A stretch of 64,000 nucleotides of DNA. Source: Escarpia spicata. Lineage: Eukaryota; Annelida; Polychaeta; Sabellida; Siboglinidae. Numbering within the stretch: position 1 is the stretch's first letter; each line of letters opens with the position of its first letter. The position numbers and the translations under genes were made by a program. The notes below the pieces were generated by a model, which was not told the origin of the DNA, did no database searches, and saw only the letters and a list, made by a program, of their open reading frames with translations. Shown here piece after piece: positions 21,201 through 36,664 of the stretch. The stretch covers positions 50,461,987-50,525,986 of the forward strand of contig OZ023213.1 in NCBI GenBank assembly GCA_963995525.1. Reading direction: 5' to 3'.

Positions 21201-24200
21201 AAGGTATAATTTTATTGGTAAAAGACTTTAATGTAATGCATTGATAATAACTACATCACATTTTATATTAACGTAAGAATAATACTATATGTGAATGTTG
21301 TCAAAATGGAAACAAAAATAAACAAATTTCACCATGCTACCAGAAAATAACTGGGTGGCTGAATGTCCATACACCCAGTGAACGAAATGTAGCCATGCAT
21401 TTAAGCTATACGGTAAAGCTAGAATTATTAAATTATTTTGAGAAGTTTTATTTTTATGCCATTTTATGTAGAGTCATGTATAAAGTCGATGTTACAAATG
21501 CATTGAAAAGACTAGAGCTGGTTTAGTGCAGTAGGACCAGCTGTGTTGACTTCAAAGGTGTTTGATTGACAGCTAGTAATTACAATGTAATAATTGTCGT
21601 CGCCGCGCCACCGTGAGAACGGATGTGATCTTGTGGTTTGGTCTACTTCTTCCAGTTCCAGACAGTTGACCCAAGCAAGTGGCATTATAATAACACTGTA
21701 TCTTACCAGGGGAAGTGCAATTTACTCCAGTGCTAAGGGGCACTTGTAATGGTGTTGTGTTGACAATCAGGTGAAGCCTGGCTTCAGCAAAGCTAAGGTG
21801 TGAACGTTGTGCTTGGAACTTGGCTTAAAACATCAACACCTGATACCAAGAGCAAGCATTTAACAAAGCAGACAGTTGTTACAGTTGATGTCTGCTAGTG
21901 TGGGACAGTTGTTAAGAACGGCGGATGCCATCATATTCAAATTTCAAAAACGTTTGTGCGCGGCCACGATCCGTGATGCCGACGGCCCTGACACGGATAC
22001 GCGGGATGACGCTGCCATGCCGTTCCAGGCAGCGTTCTTTGATGGCGACAATGAAAGTGACTTTGGAGGATTTTAGTTGTGAAATGGATGATGCCATCTT
22101 ATTTGAAGATGTTTGCCCAGTGCACACGGCACGGATACATGGAATGACACCGCCGTTTCGGCATGGCATTCTTCAACGGTGACGATGAAAGTGATTTCGC
22201 TGACGATGGATTTTAAAATTTGTTTTCACATGTCTTGATCTTTCTTTATGGACACGGGTTTGTACGTGTTATGTAATTATTTTTGCACCAGTGGCAGTTG
22301 TAATACAATGTTTTATTGATACATACGACTTCGTTTTTTCGGTAAGTTTTTCACTTAGTTATTATCAACGTTACTACTGACAACCCAGTGAGCCAATGTG
22401 TGAGATGCGTTTTAAACCTGATCAAGCTGGACCTATCTGATCATAGTGATGAACTGGAATCGACATGTTAGCTCAGCCTCTGGTGATGTATGATCGCGTT
22501 GCATCACTGCATGCTTTTTAATGTTTTATTGATTTGTTACAGCCGACTTCGTTTTTCTTTGATATTTACATCGTCATTGCCATACCGTTCTATTCGCTAG
22601 TACCAACAACCCAGCCAGCGACCTGATATTCATTTTTTTCGGCAAAATACTGTATTTAAAGCCGCACCCCAACTTTGACATTTCCTTCCCGATTTCAGTG
22701 ACACAATATTGCAATTGAAGCCGCGGCTATAAATACAGAATTTACGGTAGTCTTGTATATGGTGTAGTTTGAACACCACTGCCATCATGTGCTAGATCTA
22801 GTCTTGTATGTGGTGTAGTTTGAACACAACTGCCATCATGTGCTAGATCTAGTCTGTATGTGGTGTAGTTTGAACACCACTGCCATCAGGTGTTAGATCT
22901 AGTCTTGTATATGGTGTAGTTTGAACACCACTGCCATCAGGTGCTAGACCTAGTCTTGTATGTGGTGTAGTTTGAACACCACTGCCATCATGTGCTAGAT
23001 CTAGTCTGTATGTGATGTAGTTTGAACACCACTGCCATAAGGTGCTAGATCTAGTCTGTATGTGGTGTAGTTTGAACACCACTGCCATCATGTGCTAGAC
23101 CTAGTCTTGTATGTGGTGTAGTTTGAACACCACTGCCATCATGTGCTAGATCTAGTCTGTATGTGATGTAGTTTGAACACCACTGCCATCAGGTGCTAGA
23201 TCTAGTCTGTATGTGGTGTAGTTTGAACACCACTGCCATCATGTGCTAGATCTAGTCTGTATGTGGTGTAGTTTAAACACCACTGCCATCAGGTGCTAGA
23301 TCTAGTCTTGTATATGGTGTAGTTTGAACACCACTGCCATCAGGTGCTAGACCTAGTCTTGTATGTTGTGTAGTTTGAACACCACTGCCATCAGGTGCTA
23401 GACCTAGTCTTGTATGTGGTGTAGTTTGAACACCACTGCCATCATGTGCTGCTAGACCTAGTCTTGTATATGGTGTAGTTTGAACACCACTGCCATCAGG
23501 TGCTAGATCTAGTCTTGTATGTGGTGTAGTTTGAACACCACTGCCATCATGTGCTAGACCTAGTCTTGTATGTGGTGTAGTTTGAACACCACTGCCATCA
23601 TGTGGTAGACCTAGTCTTGTATTTTGTGTAGTTTGAACACCACTGCTATCATGTGCTAGACCTAGTCTTGTATGTGGTGTAGTTTGAACACCACTGCCAT
23701 CATGTGCTAGACCTAGTCTTGTATGTGGTGTAGTATGAACACCACTGCCATCATGTGCTAGATCTAGTCTGTATGTGATGTAGTTTGAACACCACTGCCA
23801 TCATGTGCTAGACCTAGTCTTGTATTTGGTGTAGTTTGAACACCACTGCCATCATGTGCTAGACCTAGTCTTGTATGTGGTGTAGTTTGAACACCACTGC
23901 CATCATGTGCTAGACCTAGTCTTGTATGTGGTGTAGTTTGAACACCACTGCCATCATGTGCTAGACCTAGTCTTGTATATGGTGTAGTTTGAACACCACT
24001 GCCATCATGTGCTAGACCTAGTCTTGTATGTGGTGTAGTTTGAACACCACTGCCATCATGTGCTAGACCTAGTCTTGTATGTGGTGTAGTTTGAACACCA
24101 CTGCCATCATGTGCTAAACCTAGTCTTGTATGTGGTGTAGTTTGAACACCACTGCCATCATGTGCTAGATCTAGTCTGTATGTGATGTAGTTTGAACACC

Positions 24201-27200
24201 AGTGCCATCAGGTGCTAGACCTAGTCTTGTATGTGGTGTAGTTTGAACACCACTGCCATCATGTGCTAGATCTAGTCTTGTATGTGGTGTAATTTGAACA
24301 CCACTGCCATCATGTTCTAGATCTAGTCGTGTATGTGGTGTAGTTTGAACACCACTGCCATCATGTGCTAGATCTACCCGGTAGTCTTGTATGTGGTGTA
24401 GTTTGAACACCACTGCCTTCAAGTGCTAGACATAGTCTTGTATGTGGTGTAGTTTGAACACCACTGCCATCATGTGCTAGACCTAGTCTTGTATGTGGTG
24501 TAGTTTGAACACCACTGCCATCATGTTCTAGACTTAGTCTTGTATGTGGTGTAGTTTGAACACCACTGCCATCATGTGCTAGACCTAGTCTTGTATGTGG
24601 TGTAATTTGAACACCACTGCCATCATGTGCTAGATCTAGTCTTGTATGTGGTGTAATTTGAACACCACTGCCATCATGTTCTAGATCTAGTCGTGTATGT
24701 GGTGTAGTTTGAACACCACTGCCATCATGTGCTAGATCTAGTCTTGTATGTGGTGTAGTTTGAACACCACTGCCATCATGTGCTAGATCTAGTCTTGTAT
24801 ATGGTGTAGTTTGAACACCACTGCCATCAGGTGCTAGACCTAGTCTTGTATGTGGTGTAATTTGAACACCACTGCCATCATGTTCTAGATCTAGTCGTGT
24901 ATGTGGTGTAGTTTGAACACCACTGCCATCATGTGCTAGATCTAGTCTTGTATGTGGTGTAGTTTGAACATCACTGCCATCATGTGCTAGACCAAAGGTG
25001 TGCCAGTTATCTGTTAGAAGACATGTTTATTACAAAGAGTTTGATGTTCTTTATTCTGTAACACAGTAGAATGTCTTGAGTTGAAACAAAATTGTTCTGT
25101 TCTTGATGAGCATTGTTGTTGAGATTAAGACCCAACCAACTATGGATTGTGGCTCATAAATGTACTGAATATATTTATTTAATACTAACAATTTCTGATT
25201 TAGTATGCATATTCTATATTCAAGTTTCTTTTATAGTAGGATGTGTATTTTAAGACAACCAGTACCAATTGAAATTGTATTGTGGAAACATGTCTCACTT
25301 TTATCTTGGAATTCACACATTTAGCCTAATTTATGAGTCCTAGATTTACTTGGCAGACTGAAGCTGTGTATCCCACATAATTTACCATTCTAAACTAATT
25401 TTGCATGTTTGCCAAACAGAAATTGGGTGGTTCTCATGGATCCTAGACCCCCATTTGGAACCCCCGTTACCCAGGCCACATTCTGTAGATTTCTGTTATA
25501 TTAACTTGGAATTGTACCACTGGTCAGCTATTTTCACAATATTACAATTAAACCATAAACACACGAGTGCAGTATTCATTCTTGCTTGTTGAACACATTT
25601 ATAAGCTGCACATGGTACATTTTGGAGATTTACTTGTGCTGCCTTTGAACTTTGAACCAACTAAAGAATTAGGTAGCCAGCACAAGAATGAGCAGTGGGT
25701 TGGGATTATCTAACTAATTAATGATTTGGTTGCATGACACGTAAAGAGTAAGTTGTGATGCAGTAAAACACACCCAGTATCACGGGTTGGTGTCGTAGTA
25801 CTTACGTTTGGGTTTGTACTTAAGTACATTTGTGTTAGTACTTGTACTTCAGTTTTGAAATAATAATAATAATAATAAGATAACTTCTATTGCACCTAAA
25901 TCCTTGGAAACCAAGCTCAGAGGCGCATCAAAACAAAAGGGTTGGTCAATCTCAAAGTCCATAAGTAGTTTTCCAGTTGTCAACAGATGGGTCAAGGCGC
26001 TAGGGAGCTAAGGTGGATAAGCAAGGTTGTAAAGATACGTTTTTAAATGACGACGGAATTTTGTAATATTTTCAACTGATCTAACACTAAAAGGAAGCAT
26101 ATTCCAAAGAGTTGGTGCAGCAACAGAAAAAGCCCTAGTTCCAATGTTAGTGTTGGCTCTAGGAACAAAAAGTAGGTCAGAACTAGATGATCGAAGCTGG
26201 ATAGATTTTCTTACAGGAGTAAGCAATAAATGCAAATAAGATGGTTGCTTATTGGACAGTGCCTGATATGTAATGGTACAGATCTTAAAAATTATACGAT
26301 ATCGTACAGGAAGCCAATGTAAAGACTTCAAAAGTGGCACAGAGCGAGAAAAACGAGGAGATCTTGTAACTACTCTTGCTAGACAATTTTGGACACGCTG
26401 AAGTTTTGTGATATCCTTGCTAGCGATATTATAAAGGAGGGAATTGCAATAGTCAATTCTGCTGCTAACAAGCGCTGTTGCAATAGTCTTAGCAACAGAA
26501 AATGACATATACCGGCGAATACGGCGAAGATCACGAATATGATAAAAACAGCAGCGACATGTTTGAGATATATGTTGTCGGAAATTGAAGTTTCTATCAA
26601 AGATTACTCCTAGATTACGCACCGAGGTTGCTGGCGTGATGTACTGATTCAAAATACGCGTAGGGAAAAAAACATCCAGTTTACAACGCTGCATTCGAGT
26701 ACCAATAATGATCAATTCAGTTTTATTTGCATTTAATTTCAACTTGCTGTCAGTCATCCAATGGAAGATATCTTGAAGGCAATCACTAAGTTGGTTAAGG
26801 GAGCGATTTGTATCCGGGGTAGCCAACGAAATGTAAATCTGAGTGTCATCAGCATAAAGATGATGATCTAAGTTATGTTTTTGTATAACAGAGCTTAGTG
26901 GTACTTGAAGTTGTACAAGTACTTGTGCTTGCCCAGTTGTAAGTGTGTCAACATAACTTGAGTATTTATAATACAAAATAGTACCTCTCCAGTGTGTGAT
27001 GGACACCATCGAATGCCATCCCTGATTTTATCTGCGACTAGTATTTAGTACTTCATTATCACAGTTATAATTTGCATCTGAATAGCCTGTCTTAATGTTG
27101 GTAATTATGAGTAAAATGTACTTGACGAATGTACTTGTTTGGAATTTTACTTGATCAGATGTAAAGTGGCACCTCACTATTAAGGTCACCTTTGGGACTG

Positions 27201-30200
27201 GACAAAAGTGGCCCGAATAGCGAGGTGACCATATTAATGGGACTAATTTTCTATACTTTACTGTTATAAAAATAATCTTGGACTGTCCCAGGATGACTTT
27301 AATTGTGATGTGGCTGTATTACTGAGGTGACCGTAAAGTGAGGTTTGACTGTACTTGGGTACTTGATATACATGAGTTAGAGAGAAAGGGAGTATGCCTT
27401 TACCCACCTGAGACGTGTATTAGACTCAACTATGAGAAGGTTTGTTATGGCAGAATGGAAATCATGTAGTGAATGAGACATTGAGAGAATCAGCGGAAAG
27501 GCAAAAAAGTGGTAAAATAAGAGTCGTCCAAGGACTGGAGTGAGTTGGCAACGAGAGATGTCTGCACATATGGAGTGTGTACTTGTAGTGTAGCTGGCGT
27601 GGGAATGGAAAACAACATCAGGAGAGTGAGAATTTATTTAAATATATAATAAGAGAAGGCAGCATGTTGAATAGGGAGGAAGGAAGATACTACACATGAT
27701 TTAAATTTTTATCGCAGTTCTGTAATTTAGACGATATATTATTCACATTTAGCCTGATAGGCAGATGAGTGGGTGGGTGGGTGTGTTTGTGTGCTGGATT
27801 AGATATAGTAACAGTTTGTATATTTGTTATATTTCTGATGAAATACTGAACCATATATTTATATAATATTTGATGATATAGTTTATTTAAGATTCACCCT
27901 AAAGCAACACATTGAAATGTTGCACAGTGTTTTGCAATACACTGACTATTGGTTTCTCTTACAGTAGTGCCCCTATCCTTTTTACTTCATTAGTCATTAA
28001 TGTTTACCTCATTCCACTGATTCTACCTTGCCACTTGTTCCTACCATAACACACCCTGTATTCATTCTGGGGCCAGTTTTCCCACTGTTGGTACCATTTA
28101 GGGCCCTTGCACCCCAGAGGAACTTCACCAAGTGTCCGTGTGAGCCATCCACCCAGCCACTGAGCTGACAGGCATGTGTGAGGACTACACCCTCTCCAGC
28201 TCCCGTTATATATCATTATAAATATATTCCTGATGTGATATATTTTGAGCTGCCAGGTTATCTGGGGCCTGCAGGGGTCTCGTACTCCAGATGTGTTGGA
28301 TCTATTGAGGTCATGTATGACGTACAACCAACATGACCCATGTAGGCCTCACCACCACACACTCACTCCTTCACTCATTCTCTCATCCCGTGGCTGGAGG
28401 TCGTCGGGGTGCCATGGCAGATGTTTGCACAGTCAGCGCTTTCCATCTCTCTCTGTCTTCCACTGTGTGTGTCAGGGACGTGAGGGTGTGGCCTGTCCAG
28501 TTCTTTTATGTTCTCTCCTTAGGACTTTCTCTGTTGCCCTCTGCGTCTTTTGCCCTCTACTGTTCCCTGAAGGATGGTCTTGAATAGAGAGTTGTGTCGG
28601 GAGACATGTCCGAACCAGGAGAGCTTGCGACACTTCATTACTGATAGCAGAGGGTCCTGATCTCCCGCATAGGCAAAGACCTGTTGCCTGACATAGTCAT
28701 TGGTTTTGTGCTCTGTGTAGGAGATGTGCAGCAGCCTCCTGTAGCATTTCGTTTCAAATGCCTGGATCCACCTTTCTGTATCTGTTGTCAGTTTCCAGCT
28801 CTCACATCCGTAAAGGAGTACGGAGACCACAAGTGCCCTACATAGCCAGACTTTTACGGAGAAGCTGACTGTGTTGCTCCTCCAGATGGTGTCTAGTTGA
28901 GTCATTGCTGACGAGGCCAGGGCAAGTCTTGTTCTTATCTCTTTGACTGACATGCCATCTTTGCTGAGTGTCGAGCCCAGGTACTTGAAGTTATCCAGCT
29001 CTTCTAGTCTCTGTCCATTCATCGTGATGTTAGTTGGTGCATACACACATGCACACAAATGTTGTGTGAAAAGTTGACAATTTAGGCAACATTTTATTTT
29101 GACTAATTTTGCTTAGTTTTGTTATAAAGTGGCTGTCATAATCTTAGATGGGTCTCAGTACTCACCCAATTTTTACAATAATCTACCATGTTTATAATAA
29201 GTTTATACATTAGTATTATTTAAAATTAAACTTTCATACACTGACATGGATATATTGTATGATTGTAAAACATTATTTGAAATTGGCCAAATAAGAAATC
29301 TACTTCCGTCTATTCCAAAATTGCTGCCAACTCTGCAAATGTTTGATCACATTCAAAAATACTGCTTTTTGCCACAGTCTGCCTGAACTACTCACTACCC
29401 TCTGGAACCGAGATGTTTATATATAACCCCAATCGTACACCATCCAGAAATCTGGCCTCTTTCTTTCTATCCCACCTTGAGGCAACGACATTCAATCTTG
29501 TAATTCTGCCCTTCACCTAGATCTCTCTCCTGATGTAACCACGGGGTGTCTGGTGTCCCCCACAGAATGAACCCTCCCTAGCCGGATGTCCTTTTTATGC
29601 GAGATTGCCATGTCCGTCTACATAATCACATAGGACCGTCAATGGTTTTTGTGGTGGTTGTATTCGTGACTGGCCACTGCTTTGCTAGCGGATAGTTTGA
29701 CAGCTTATCTGATCAGTCAGTTGGTCGCTTGTTATGATATTATTTCTGCAGTCTATGATATACCGGTTAAGTGGATGCTTCAGTGTTGTTTCGCTTTGTA
29801 ATCATGTTTAATGATGTAAGACAGCTGTATAGCCCCATGCTGTGCCTTTGTAGAGAGACATTAGATATATATTTATGATCTACAGTGCAGCAGTTAATCC
29901 CCTGGCGTACAGTGGCTTGCCTGAGCTTCAAACTGTTTCTCTTTGTGGCAGACCTGTGAAGTTACTAAAATCACAAATCGTGAGCTTTTTTCGTGGCACA
30001 TAATTGAGCCAGTCAAGGCTAGGCTAAAAGCCTAAATAAAGATAATGCTGTTAAAATATTCTTGCGACCGCAAGCAAACTTTTTAGCGGTCTCGCTGTCG
30101 GGAAACATTTTCTTTACCACCCAGGTGAAGTGATCGGCGAGCAAAAACTGCAAAATATGTTCTGCCACCAGATTGGCGAACAGTGTTTCTACTGTCAACA

Positions 30201-33200
30201 CCTGTTTGGCTATGACCGCATCTCTCAGGTTGACGAAAAAAACGAAGGCACTCTTGTTTGATTTCGTGAATTTCATTAGGCTTGCCGCGGCGTGGCGAAT
30301 GGCGTCGTTCTTTCCACCAGCTGCGATGCTGAAGTGAGACGAGCATACGCGGCAATATGCATGCGTTTCACCACGGTCACTTTTCGCAACCCATGCTAGA
30401 TCGACCGCCCTCGATTGATGGTATTTGCATGTGTACGTTTTTTTAACTCCTGACCGTAACGGCGAAACCGACCTCTTTGCCATGTTCAATTACAATGTTG
30501 CCAGTTCGTCCAGCGATCACGAATTGAAAAATAACAGTTGTATGATTCATCTATTGTGATTCGCTATTTGATTAATTAGCACGTGATCGTTGCCAGCTAA
30601 TGAAATGGGGCATTGCATATTACAATGTCGTACACCATCCATGATCCAACATTGATCAACAATAATTTCAGTAGCAAGGTAATAATTAGTATGAGGGCCA
30701 TTACAGTATGCCCACAAATTAAAAAAACTAATTCTCTAGTTAATTCTCTGGGTGGCAATCTTATTAAATCTACTTGCAGGATGAACATGTATCTACCTTC
30801 CACTTGCATATATGCGACATAACAAATATGAAAATATATATATTATATATGAGTATATAATCTTTGTTAGTAGGTGTGATGCTTGTGTTTTGCTTCCAAG
30901 GAATGGTATCTTTAGTTCTCTAAAAACAAAAGAGTCTGAGAAATAGATGTGTTATCCTGGTGAGAATGAATAAGACTGCAACCAGAATGCTGATGGGGGG
31001 TGTGGTTCATACACCCCATAGACAATAATATATCACCCTTAAGTCCCTATGTATGCTTATAACTACTCCCAGTTATACAATCCAGCACCTGTGTTCTCCT
31101 ATCCAGGTGAGAAACAACCATATAAATATACACAAACCAGATGAAGAGTCCTGGCTACAACAGAATCAATCGCTAAACAACACACTGCGGTACACATCAC
31201 TACACAAAAAGCATGTATTTCCATATGGCTTTCCTGGGGAATAAACCTTGTGGAAACAAGTTCACTGTGGAAATTACTTGCTTTCATAAATTTGCTGCTT
31301 AGACGCCATACATTTTATGTCTGGCCAAACTTACTTTTTTAACATTTGCCAGAAGCTAATTTAACAAAATGCACACAATGTGCCAAAGTTGTACCAGAAG
31401 TAACACAAGATTTTATTTCATTTACAACCATTGCATTTCACATATTGATCTTCCCGCAAAGATTACTCGTCATAAACGCTCAGACGCATGGGTCATAGCA
31501 CATTTTGTTGTTGAAATAATAATAATAATGAACTTTATTTAAACTCTGTTCATTGGTGTGTAGTGTCGACAATAAGACCATGGTTATACATGCATGAGAC
31601 CTGGTGGTGTAAATGCAAATTCAGCTTGAAGGAGTGTTTAGATATAGCATCGATAAAACAGTATGGGTATGAGTCATGTATAATAAAAATGAAACTATGT
31701 ATTTATAATAAATATTAGTTAAATTGTACATTGAAATCTATATAAACACATATAAATTTGTAGTTCATGTTTTATTACTTTTAAAGCAGTCATATTTCGA
31801 CATAGGTGCCATCAACCAGGCCTTGAAATATACCTACTTCAATCAAAATCTGCTGCATTTTGCTAGACATTTACCTTCAATCAGAAGTGTTTATATATAA
31901 ACTTACTCAGTTTGGTACATACCTTGTGCAATGAATGTAAGACAATACTTACTAGGTCACGTTTTTTTTCTAGCAAATTTATTAAAATATATAGCCGGAT
32001 GCCTCTAAAAATAAACAATTCTGTATTGTTTACAGGAAACATGCACGATTTGGCTAACTTTGCGGCATTTATGAGTTGCATAGATATTTATTGCCAGTTA
32101 AGTTACAGTGCACCATTTCTGACACCAGCTGCAGTGGTGGAATTGAATGTCAACATCTAGCATGTGGTCTTTGTATACAGTACCTCCATTGCATTGTGAA
32201 AAGGCCACAGTTAATCAGATCCGCTGTAAAAGGATTTCTTGTCAATAGAATGAATTCGGTGAGTGATCTGTGAAAGAAGGGCATGCATGGCTTGTTGTGT
32301 GATATAAACGTTGGGTCTAGTTACAGTTGTATGACAGGCAAAACCAGGGAAACGTGCAGTGTGTAAGTCCGTGCACAGTACTCACCGCAGTATAACTATA
32401 AAGGATGATTTCAATCACAAATCAAGGCACTGAGCCAACAACTAAGTGACATTAGAGGCAGTTATGCAATTTATGATAACCAACAAAATATTATGTAACT
32501 ACCAACTTTTTTTAATAACTAAAGCATTTACTATTTCTTTTAAAGGATTCTAATTGTTTTCATTGGTTTTCCTGAACAATTGTTTTACTGGACATTTCGG
32601 ATGTTGCAATATTGTCAAAAATACACATTTGGTGATAAATAAAAATATGCTAGTTTTACGACATACAGTGTGTATTAATATAATAATATACATTGTACGT
32701 GATTGTTTTATACTTTTATGGCATTAAAAGACCGATCAATAAAGGGGAAATGTACGGGTTTTTTTACCAGTCATATAATTTCTGATGGTAAATACTGTGC
32801 AACAATAACAAATATAATAAAATGTGTAACTTTGGTAATTTATACATACTTTGAGATTTTTAAAAAGACTATTTGGTCGTTGTTATATACATAACCACAA
32901 ATTAGCTACATATGGGTTAGCCAATAAAAATAATGTGTTGATGTCCATTCTGTGTAACCATTTTGTACAACCATGAGGGGAACTCTTATTGTAATCAACA
33001 TGAAAAATTACTGGTTTTTAATGATGCCTTTAATAAAGTTTTTGAAAAAAGTGTGGTTGAGAAAATATAGCCTGCCTGATGCTCTTCATCACTGCTGAAA
33101 ACATTTAATATTTTAATAAAAACCCATGTTATATACAAGGATATATTCAAACCATGTTGACTTGGGATGAAATTATTAAAACCAGTGCTCTGTGTCTGTT

Positions 33201-36200
33201 TTTCCCCACCTTGGGGGAGTAAAAGATCCCACAGTGGGGGTAAATGTTTACCACTCCAGTGGACGTACAGAATGCAGAACTGAACCTAGAGGGTATTGCT
33301 ACCCCCTCCCAGATAGAAACCTGAGTGCTGTGCACTATCTGGACCGGAAATAATTCTAAAAATAACCTGCCTAAAATAAAACCAGTATAAATAAATCTAT
33401 AAAAAGATGCCCAAATGTCGGTGACAACCCAAAGTGGGGTAACTTACTCACTCAATCCTCTTCATGTCCTAGGTGGTACATAAGGCATTAACAAGAGAGT
33501 GCCACTGCTGTTGGTTGGCCTTCATGTCTTCTCCACGTCTTCTTTGGGCGACCTTAACTCTGTCTTCCATCCACTGTCCAACGTGGGGCTATCTTTGGTA
33601 GTGCGCCTTTGGGCATTCTGCAAATGTGTCCTAGCCATCTCCATCTCCGTCACTGAATCTTTGTAGCCAGGGATGTTGAATCTGTCTGGCGGAGCAACTC
33701 TTCATTGGTGACGGTGTTCAGCCAAAATACCCCTGTAATCTTGCGGAGACACTTGTTCTGGAAGGTTTCTAGCTTGTGTGTTAGTCTTGCTGTCAGCTTC
33801 CAGCACTCGGACACATAGAGAAGTACACCGAGGACGTTACTATTGTATAGTCCCAGTTTAGTTTTCAATCTCAGCTGTCTTGACTGCCAGGTGGATTTCA
33901 GCATGGCAAAAGTCTGGTTGGCTTTGTTGATTCTAGCAGTGGCATCTTTCTCGGAGACTCTATCTGTTGTAATTTTTGCTTCCCAAGTATACATATTCCT
34001 CGACCTCTTCCAAGGCATCACCGTTGATGGTAGTAATGGGATTGTCAGTCTTGTGACTGCTCCTCATCAATTTGGTTTTCGATGGGTTGAGTTTTAGTCC
34101 GATCTGTGGTCCTGAGTCCGTAATTTTCTCCATTTTTTCTTGCATGTCCTTGTGTCTGCTGGACAGTAGTATATCATCTGCATAGTCCAGGTCTTCCAGA
34201 ATTGAGGTGAGTGTCCATCTGATGCCCCTGTTTCCCTCTTTGGTGATTTTACGTCATCAGCCAGTCAGTGGCAAGGATGAACAGAAAGGGAGAAAGATTA
34301 CATCCCTGCTTCAAGCCAGATTTGGTGCTGAAGCTGCCTGTCAGGTGGTTGTTACAAGTCACTTGACACTGAACATCTGTACAGAGTATCTTGATAACAT
34401 TTACCATCTTCAGGGGGATCCTGTAGTGACAAAGTATCTTCCACAAGGATTCTCTGTGGAGGGAGCCTTTTTGAAGTCAATGAATGCAATGTAGATGGCA
34501 CTGTTCCATTCAGCGCTTTGTTCTAAGATTTGCCTTTGTGAAAATGTGATCTGTACAAGACTTGCCTCTTCTGAAACCGGCTTGTTCTTGTCGAAGAATG
34601 GTGTCAATAGCTGACGATATTCTCTTCAGTATAATGCGACTGAAGATCTTGCATGTTTCTGATAACAAGGTGATACCACGCCAGTTATTGCAGTTTCCCA
34701 AATCACCTTTCTTTGGTAGTTTGATGATAGTGCCCATCTTCCATTCATTTGGTGTGTCCTCTTCATCCCAGATCTTCTGGAAGATCTCACAAAGGATACT
34801 CAGTGTTTCCTCTTCCTCGGCTTTTAACATTTCTGGACAAATACTGTCATTCCCTGGTGCTTTTCCATTCTTCTGAGCTTTAATGGCTTCTCGGACTTCT
34901 GCTTCAGTGATCCGGTTGAGGTTGACCGCGAGGTCCTCCACTGCCTCAGGAATGTCAGCCATGGTAGGTGGTTGAGAATGGTTGAAAAATGTTCCTTCTC
35001 TTTTTCAACTGTGATGTTATTTCCATCTGTGGCTTTCAGTGGGAAGTTCTGGTTGGGTCCTGTATCTCCTTTCAGCTTATTTGTTATTTTGTAGAATGAC
35101 TTCATGTTTTGTCTGCATGCTGCTTCTTCTGCCTCCGTGGCCAGACTCTCTATGGATGTGCGTTTATCCATCCTGACACTATTTTTCACTTCTTTCTGAG
35201 AAAATTCCTTGGAAAGTCCTTCTTTAAGTCTTGGTGATTTTGTAGTGAGTAGTCACTTCTTTAGTTCCTTCCTTTGACCTATTCTGTTCCAGGTTGATGT
35301 GGATATCCATTGCTCTTTCTTTGATCTTCTGTGTCCTAGCACTGTTTTCCCTGCTAGCTCCATAGCCTTGTTGAAACTTTATATTGTCCTACAGAATACT
35401 AAAACTGTTCTGCAGAGCAATTATAAACTGTTGCTTCCTTTCTGGGTTCTGTAGCTTGTCTGTATCAAAGCGCAGTTGCTTCTTTTCTCCAGTTTTGGCC
35501 TTCATCAGTTTTCCACCAACAGGCTGTGGTCGCTGCCAGCATCGGCTAGTTTCCTTGTTCTGATATCTTGTATTTTCTATTCTGCTGCCATTTTAATTCA
35601 TCCTGCCTGTTCCATGTTTGCCCATGATCCTCTCCCTGTCTGTGTTGTTGCTCCCCACACGTGCATTGAAGTCTCCAAGAATCACTAGTACTTCATGTCG
35701 GGGGATGTCTTCCAAAGTTGACTGAAGACTCATAGAAGGTGTCTTTGTCCTCATCCTCTGCTTCTTCTGTTGGCACGTAGCAGATTACCACTGAACATGT
35801 GATAAATCTGGAGTTAAATCTAGCGTAAAGAAGTCTCTCACTGATTGGCCTCCATTCAAGAAGGGTGTTGTGCTTCCTCTGGATGATATGGGGCTTCAGG
35901 GCCAGTCTCTGTCGATGTTGGTTGTCTTCTCTGTCTGACCATAATTATTATGGTGTCTCCTGTAATCAATACTCTCTTCCCAGCTCTGGTCCATCTGGCC
36001 TCCGTGATGGCTAGAAGGCTGATCTTGTATTGATGCATTTCCTGGAGAACTTGCGCCAGTCTTCCTGTCTGGTAATAGTGCAATGTTCTCATATTCCAGC
36101 ATCCAATGTTAATCATTGATGTTGGTGTTAAGAGATCCGCTGTCGGGGTGGGGGCTTCCTTGTGGGTTTGGCTGCCATCCGTCATTGAACCAGTTCCTTG

Positions 36201-36630
36201 GTTTGCTTCACTTCTACCACCAGTTGCAGTATTCTCTCTTGTTTCAGTTTCCACGCCCAACCCTCCTCCTTTACCCAGGCTTGGGACTGGCAGGAAGCTG
36301 TCATAGAGAATATCCAGGTGGAGTTTTAGGTAAACGTGGGGTAAAACCAGTCCTATATGTCACTGTTTCTTTTGTGTTGTTTAATTTATATGGCTGAAAG
36401 TAGTGCCAGGTGTTTCTGCCTGGCATTAACTTATACTTGACCTTAATTCTGGCATTTCAAAGGGACCAGTTTTTGTGACATTATAACAGTGCTAAGAGTC
36501 AGTTTAGATTACTGAGTATTATTGTTTTTAAGGACTCAGACATGAATTTTATTTCACAGGAGCTCACTGCTATTTTGTTTAGGATTTATTTGCAAGGTTT
36601 TAAAAATAGTTGTGTTTATAATAGTGTGTG

Positions 36631-36664
<34 letters not shown>

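Noticed and set aside
30019..30489. An independent host gene
   Set aside because: The match is to the first part of a hAT-like transposase only, with no catalytic part and no splice-framed continuation.
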